Shown here piece after piece: positions 61,248 through 64,000 of a stretch of DNA of 64,000 nt. Position numbers and translations under genes: made by a program. Source of the DNA: Pseudomonas sp. p1(2021b) (GTDB lineage: Bacteria > Pseudomonadota > Gammaproteobacteria > Pseudomonadales > Pseudomonadaceae); NCBI RefSeq assembly GCF_020151015.1, contig NZ_CP083746.1, forward strand, positions 3,439,001 to 3,503,000, read 5' to 3'. Under the pieces are notes generated by a model. That model saw nothing but the letters and a program-made list of their open reading frames with translations, did not search any database and was not told where the DNA came from. Each line of letters opens with the position of its first letter. Within the stretch, counting starts at the first letter, position 1.

Positions 61248-61553
61248 TCAGCTGATATCGAACAGTTTTTCGAAGTTGGAGATGGCGAGGACCTTGCGCA
61301 CGTCAGGGCTGGTGTTGATCACGCTGATGCAGGCATCTTCGCCGCCTTCGTGGTCACGCAACAACAGCAGCATGCCCAGGGCGGAGCTATCGAGGTAGGT
61401 GGCATCCTTGAGGTCGACGACCACCGAGTCCGGACGCACAGGCTGGCGTTCGTAGGCATTGCGAAATTCCTGGTGCCTGCCGAAATCGAAACGGCCCGTG
61501 ACCTTGATCGTCAGTTTTTTCTCGTCCTTTGAAAAATCGGACTCCACAGCCAT
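61248..61553 (-). CDS. hsbA: Anti-sigma-factor antagonist (HsbA-like STAS protein)
   Basis: A 101-residue STAS-domain protein. Its phosphorylatable serine is Ser56 in DATYLDSSALGMLLLL, the same position reported for P. aeruginosa HsbA. It would switch partners (FlgM or a diguanylate cyclase in P. aeruginosa) according to phosphorylation by HsbR. ATG 61553 follows GAAGGAA. It lies 7 bp before hsbR, after a spacer with an unusual long hairpin. Confidence 0.9.
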   Translation of the reverse strand: MAVESDFSKDEKKLTIKVTGRFDFGRHQEFRNAYERQPVRPDSVVVDLKDATYLDSSALGMLLLLRDHEGGEDACISVINTSPDVRKVLAISNFEKLFDIS

Positions 61554-61625
61554 GCCAGCGATTCCTTCGATGAAGATGGCGAATACGATCCTAGAAGGTT
61601 TAGCAGCCCGGCCTGGAGCCTGCAA

Positions 61626-61705
61626 GTCTTGAGGTAGGTGGTGTCGGTGGGATCGAGCGCCGCGCGGGCGGCGCTGGATCCCACAAGCACCACCCGCCTC
61701 AAGAC
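61626..61705. repeat. 80-nt multi-stem hairpin between fliJ and hsbA
   Basis: Four perfect stems are stacked with small symmetric internal loops: GTCTTGAGG/CCTCAAGAC, GGTGGTG/CACCACC, GTGGGATC/GATCCCAC and GCGCCGC/GCGGCGC, with a GCGG tip. That gives 31 base pairs in an 80-base span, with no U-run on either side. It is not a REP. Confidence 0.75.
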
Positions 61706-61723
61706 CTGCTCAGCGTGGCAAGC

Positions 61724-62176
61724 TCACAAATGCCGCTCGCGCGGCAGGCGCTGGGACAATTCATCCAGCAGCTTCTGCTCGCGCTTGTCCTCGGCACGCC
61801 GGGCCTCGTCCTGGTAGCGCTGCACCAGCTTGCGCAGCCCCTCTACGCGGGCGTGAGCCTGCTGCCAAGTGTCTCGGGCATTGTTGAGGTTGTTCTGGTG
61901 CCAGGTCAGGCTCTGGCGCTGCTGGGTCATGGCGGTCTCCAGCTGCCCCAGGAAACGCTGGTAGTTGACCAGCCAGTTGCCGTTCACCCCTTGCCCACCA
62001 CGGTCGATCCACTGCAGCTGGTAGTCCTCGCGAAACCGCTCGAGCTCGGCCAGCTTGGCCTGGGCCAGGGCCACCTGCTGCTGGAAATGCCCGAGGCGCT
62101 GGGCGGCCTTGCGCTCGGCCTCCTCGGCCATGTCCACCACCGGCGCCAGGCGCGCAGCTCGACTGGGCAGCCCCAT
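61724..62176 (-). CDS. fliJ: Flagellar export chaperone FliJ
   Basis: A 150-residue protein, an almost continuous antiparallel coiled coil (RLAPVVDMAEEAERKAAQRL, then QVALAQAKLAELERFREDYQ) as expected for FliJ, the central stalk of the export ATPase. It starts 6 bp after the fliI stop codon. Its C-terminus ends in a basic segment (QRLPRERHL). It recycles export chaperones and couples ATPase to FlhA. Confidence 0.94.
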   Translation of the reverse strand: MGLPSRAARLAPVVDMAEEAERKAAQRLGHFQQQVALAQAKLAELERFREDYQLQWIDRGGQGVNGNWLVNYQRFLGQLETAMTQQRQSLTWHQNNLNNARDTWQQAHARVEGLRKLVQRYQDEARRAEDKREQKLLDELSQRLPRERHL

Positions 62177-62182
62177 GACCTA

Positions 62183-63541
62183 TCAGCCTCCCACCGGCGC
62201 TGCGAAGATTCCGTGAAGCTGCTCGCGGCTCTGTGTCATGCCGACATTCTCCTGCAACCCCTGGCGCAGGAAGCCCACCAAGCGCGACTGCAAGGCGATG
62301 GCCTGGTCGGTTTCCGGGTCGCCGCCAGCGACATAGGCACCCACGCTGATCAGGTCGCGGCTTTGCGACAGGCGCGACCACAGCTGCTTGAACTTCTGCG
62401 CCTCGCGCAGGTGCTCGGCATCGACCACCTGGGGCATGACCCGGCTGATCGACGCTTCGATATCGATGGCCGGATAATGCCCCTCCTCCGCCAGCCGCCG
62501 GGACAGCACGAAATGGCCGTCGAGCACGCCCCGCGCCGAGTCGGCGATGGGGTCCTGCTGGTCGTCACCTTCGGACAACACGGTATAGAACGCGGTGATC
62601 GAACCACCGCCGGGCTCGCCGTTTCCGGCCCGCTCCACCAGCTTGGGCAGCTTGGCGAACACCGACGGCGGGTAGCCACGGGTCGCCGGCGGCTCGCCGA
62701 TGGCCAGGGCGATTTCCCGCTGGGCCTGGGCGAAACGGGTCAGCGAGTCCATCAGCAGCAGCACGTTCTTGCCCTTGTCACGGAAGTACTCGGCAATACG
62801 TGTGCAGTACATGGCCGCACGCAGGCGCATCAGCGGCGCATCGTCGGCGGGCGACGCCACCACCACCGAGCGCTTGAGCCCCTCTTCGCCGAGAATATGC
62901 TCGATGAATTCCTTGACCTCGCGCCCCCGCTCGCCGATCAGCCCGACCACGATGATCTCGGCTTCGGTGAAGCGGGTCATCATGCCCAGCAGGACCGATT
63001 TACCTACGCCGGTACCGGCGAACAGGCCCAGGCGCTGCCCCCGGCCAACCGTGAGCAGGCCGTTGATGCTGCGAATGCCCACGTCCAGCGGCTGGCTGAT
63101 CGGGTCACGGTTGAGCGGGTTGATGATCGGCCCGTCCATCGGCACCCAATCCTCGGCCTTCATCCCGCCCTTGCCGTCCAAGGCGCGGCCGGCACCGTCG
63201 AGCACCCGCCCGAGCATGCTCATGCCCATGGGCAGACGGCCGCCTTCATCCAACGGCACCACCCGGGCGCCCGGCGCGATACCGGCGACACTGCCGACCG
63301 GCATGAGGAAGATCTTCGAGCCGGAGAACCCCATCACCTCAGCCTCGACCTGGACGGGGTGGTGGCTGTCGTCGTTGATCACCAGGCAACGCCCGCCCAC
63401 GGCAGTGCGCAGGCCCTCGGCCTCCAGGGTCAGGCCAACCATGCGCAGCAGGCGGCCCTCCACGATCGGCTGGCCCGGCAGCTTCACCGCCCCAACATAG
63501 CTGCCCAGACGCTTGGCGAAGCTGGTGCGCTCAAGACGCAT
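62183..63541 (-). CDS. fliI: Flagellum-specific ATP synthase/export ATPase FliI
   Basis: A 452-residue ATPase related to F1-beta. Walker A is [11 protein letters not shown] (172-182), Walker [21 protein letters not shown], and the family's [18 protein letters not shown] and [12 protein letters not shown] are present. ATG 63541 gives the typical length; the frame upstream overlaps fliH without similarity. It overlaps the fliH stop by 11 bp. It energises delivery of export substrates. Confidence 0.96.
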   Translation of the reverse strand: MRLERTSFAKRLGSYVGAVKLPGQPIVEGRLLRMVGLTLEAEGLRTAVGGRCLVINDDSHHPVQVEAEVMGFSGSKIFLMPVGSVAGIAPGARVVPLDEGGRLPMGMSMLGRVLDGAGRALDGKGGMKAEDWVPMDGPIINPLNRDPISQPLDVGIRSINGLLTVGRGQRLGLFAGTGVGKSVLLGMMTRFTEAEIIVVGLIGERGREVKEFIEHILGEEGLKRSVVVASPADDAPLMRLRAAMYCTRIAEYFRDKGKNVLLLMDSLTRFAQAQREIALAIGEPPATRGYPPSVFAKLPKLVERAGNGEPGGGSITAFYTVLSEGDDQQDPIADSARGVLDGHFVLSRRLAEEGHYPAIDIEASISRVMPQVVDAEHLREAQKFKQLWSRLSQSRDLISVGAYVAGGDPETDQAIALQSRLVGFLRQGLQENVGMTQSREQLHGIFAAPVGG

Positions 63542-64000
63542 CGCCGTGCTCCAGGTCCAGGTCCACCGAGAGGTCCGGCGCCGCCGGGTGCAGGCCTTGC
63601 TCGTGCAACTGGTCGAACAACTGCGCCAGGGCTTTTTCGGTGCGGGTCTCCATGGTCGCGTCGATGCGGCTGTGCAACGTCTCGATACGGCAGCCCCCGG
63701 GTAGCAAGGCCTCATCCTCGAGCAGCTTCCAACGCCCCTCGTGGCGCTCGCGCAGGGCCTTGACCTGCTCGAAATCCTGGGGGTTGAGGTGGATACGGAT
63801 GTTCTCGGCACCCATCGGCAGCAGTTTGAGCGCCTCGCGCAGCACGTGGGTGATCTGGCTCGAGTCGCTGTGCAGCTCGCGGCCGATCACCTGACGCACC
63901 ATGTGCGCCACCAGGTGCACCAGGCCTTTTTCGATCTGTTCGTCCTGCTCGGCGATTGGCTCGAGCAGGTGGCCCATCAAGCGCTCCAGGCTACCCAGCT
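63531..64000 (-). CDS. fliH: Flagellar assembly protein FliH (partial, N-terminus beyond window)
   Basis: The C-terminal 156 residues of the FliI regulator. The frame is open across the window edge, reading [20 protein letters not shown] then [20 protein letters not shown], the conserved FliH C-terminal domain ([20 protein letters not shown], then [17 protein letters not shown]). It ends 11 bp inside fliI. The N-terminal part lies to the right of the window. Confidence 0.94.
   Translation of the reverse strand, partial: LGSLERLMGHLLEPIAEQDEQIEKGLVHLVAHMVRQVIGRELHSDSSQITHVLREALKLLPMGAENIRIHLNPQDFEQVKALRERHEGRWKLLEDEALLPGGCRIETLHSRIDATMETRTEKALAQLFDQLHEQGLHPAAPDLSVDLDLEHGDAS

Noticed and set aside
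63531..63980. FliH start at the internal TTG/ATG near 63977
   Set aside because: The frame continues open to the window edge with conserved FliH sequence (LGSLERL), so the gene is truncated by the window, not short.

Overview
The window is a GC-rich chromosomal segment from a fluorescent Pseudomonas, most likely of the P. putida group. The basis is protein content, many copies of a P. putida-style REP sequence (GCGGGACAAGCCCGCTCC and variants) between genes, and the classic Pseudomonas gene order fliHIJ...fliLMNOPQR-flhB-flhA-flhF-fleN-fliA-cheYZA-cheB-motCD-parC-parP-cheW. I saw no rRNA, tRNA, insertion sequence, prophage or CRISPR array.

Region 1 (1-7.7 kb): purine/ureide catabolism. A divergent pair, uraH (minus) and puuE-uraD-allA-puuD (plus), encodes urate oxidation through to ureidoglycolate cleavage. 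It is followed by an NCS2 purine permease and two tandem Tsx-like outer-membrane channels. No allantoicase gene is present.

Region 2 (7.8-17 kb): a DUF808 membrane protein, a RutR-like TetR regulator, a GlcG/HbpS-like protein, and the glyoxylate-to-pyruvate run gcl-hyi-glxR-ttuD-pyk. This run would consume the glyoxylate released by AllA. A urea transporter follows, a plausible fit with the urea that AllA releases.

Region 3 (17.9-28.8 kb): mixed genes. These are a voltage-gated K+ channel, a sulfate-binding protein, a methyltransferase, an EamA exporter divergent from an Lrp regulator, an NCS1 permease with a hydantoin-racemase-like enzyme lacking one catalytic Cys, an FKBP isomerase, a GFA-family protein, a PhzF-family protein, a 2-hydroxyacid dehydrogenase and a lipoprotein.

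Region 4 (28.8-35.8 kb, minus): the complete cytochrome c maturation operon ccmABCDEFGHI. Most genes overlap by a few bases; ccmB-ccmC and ccmI-lipoprotein are separated by short gaps. The 58-residue CcmD is included.

Region 5 (35.9-64 kb): a plus-strand FliK-like/FlhB-tail-like gene pair, then a long minus-strand flagellar and chemotaxis supercluster that runs off the right edge inside fliH. It contains an HptB-HsbR-HsbA signalling module between fliJ and fliK, and good RpoN (-24/-12) promoter candidates before fliK, fliL and flhA.

The most interesting cross-cutting signal is a 10-bp palindrome, TTGTATACAA (once with an AC centre). It occurs at the control regions of uraH/puuE, glcG-like/gcl and the NCS1/racemase-like operon, which points to one regulator for ureide and glyoxylate metabolism. 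A sixth copy sits directly before the FliK-like gene. All functions are inferred from sequence reading alone; no database search was run.
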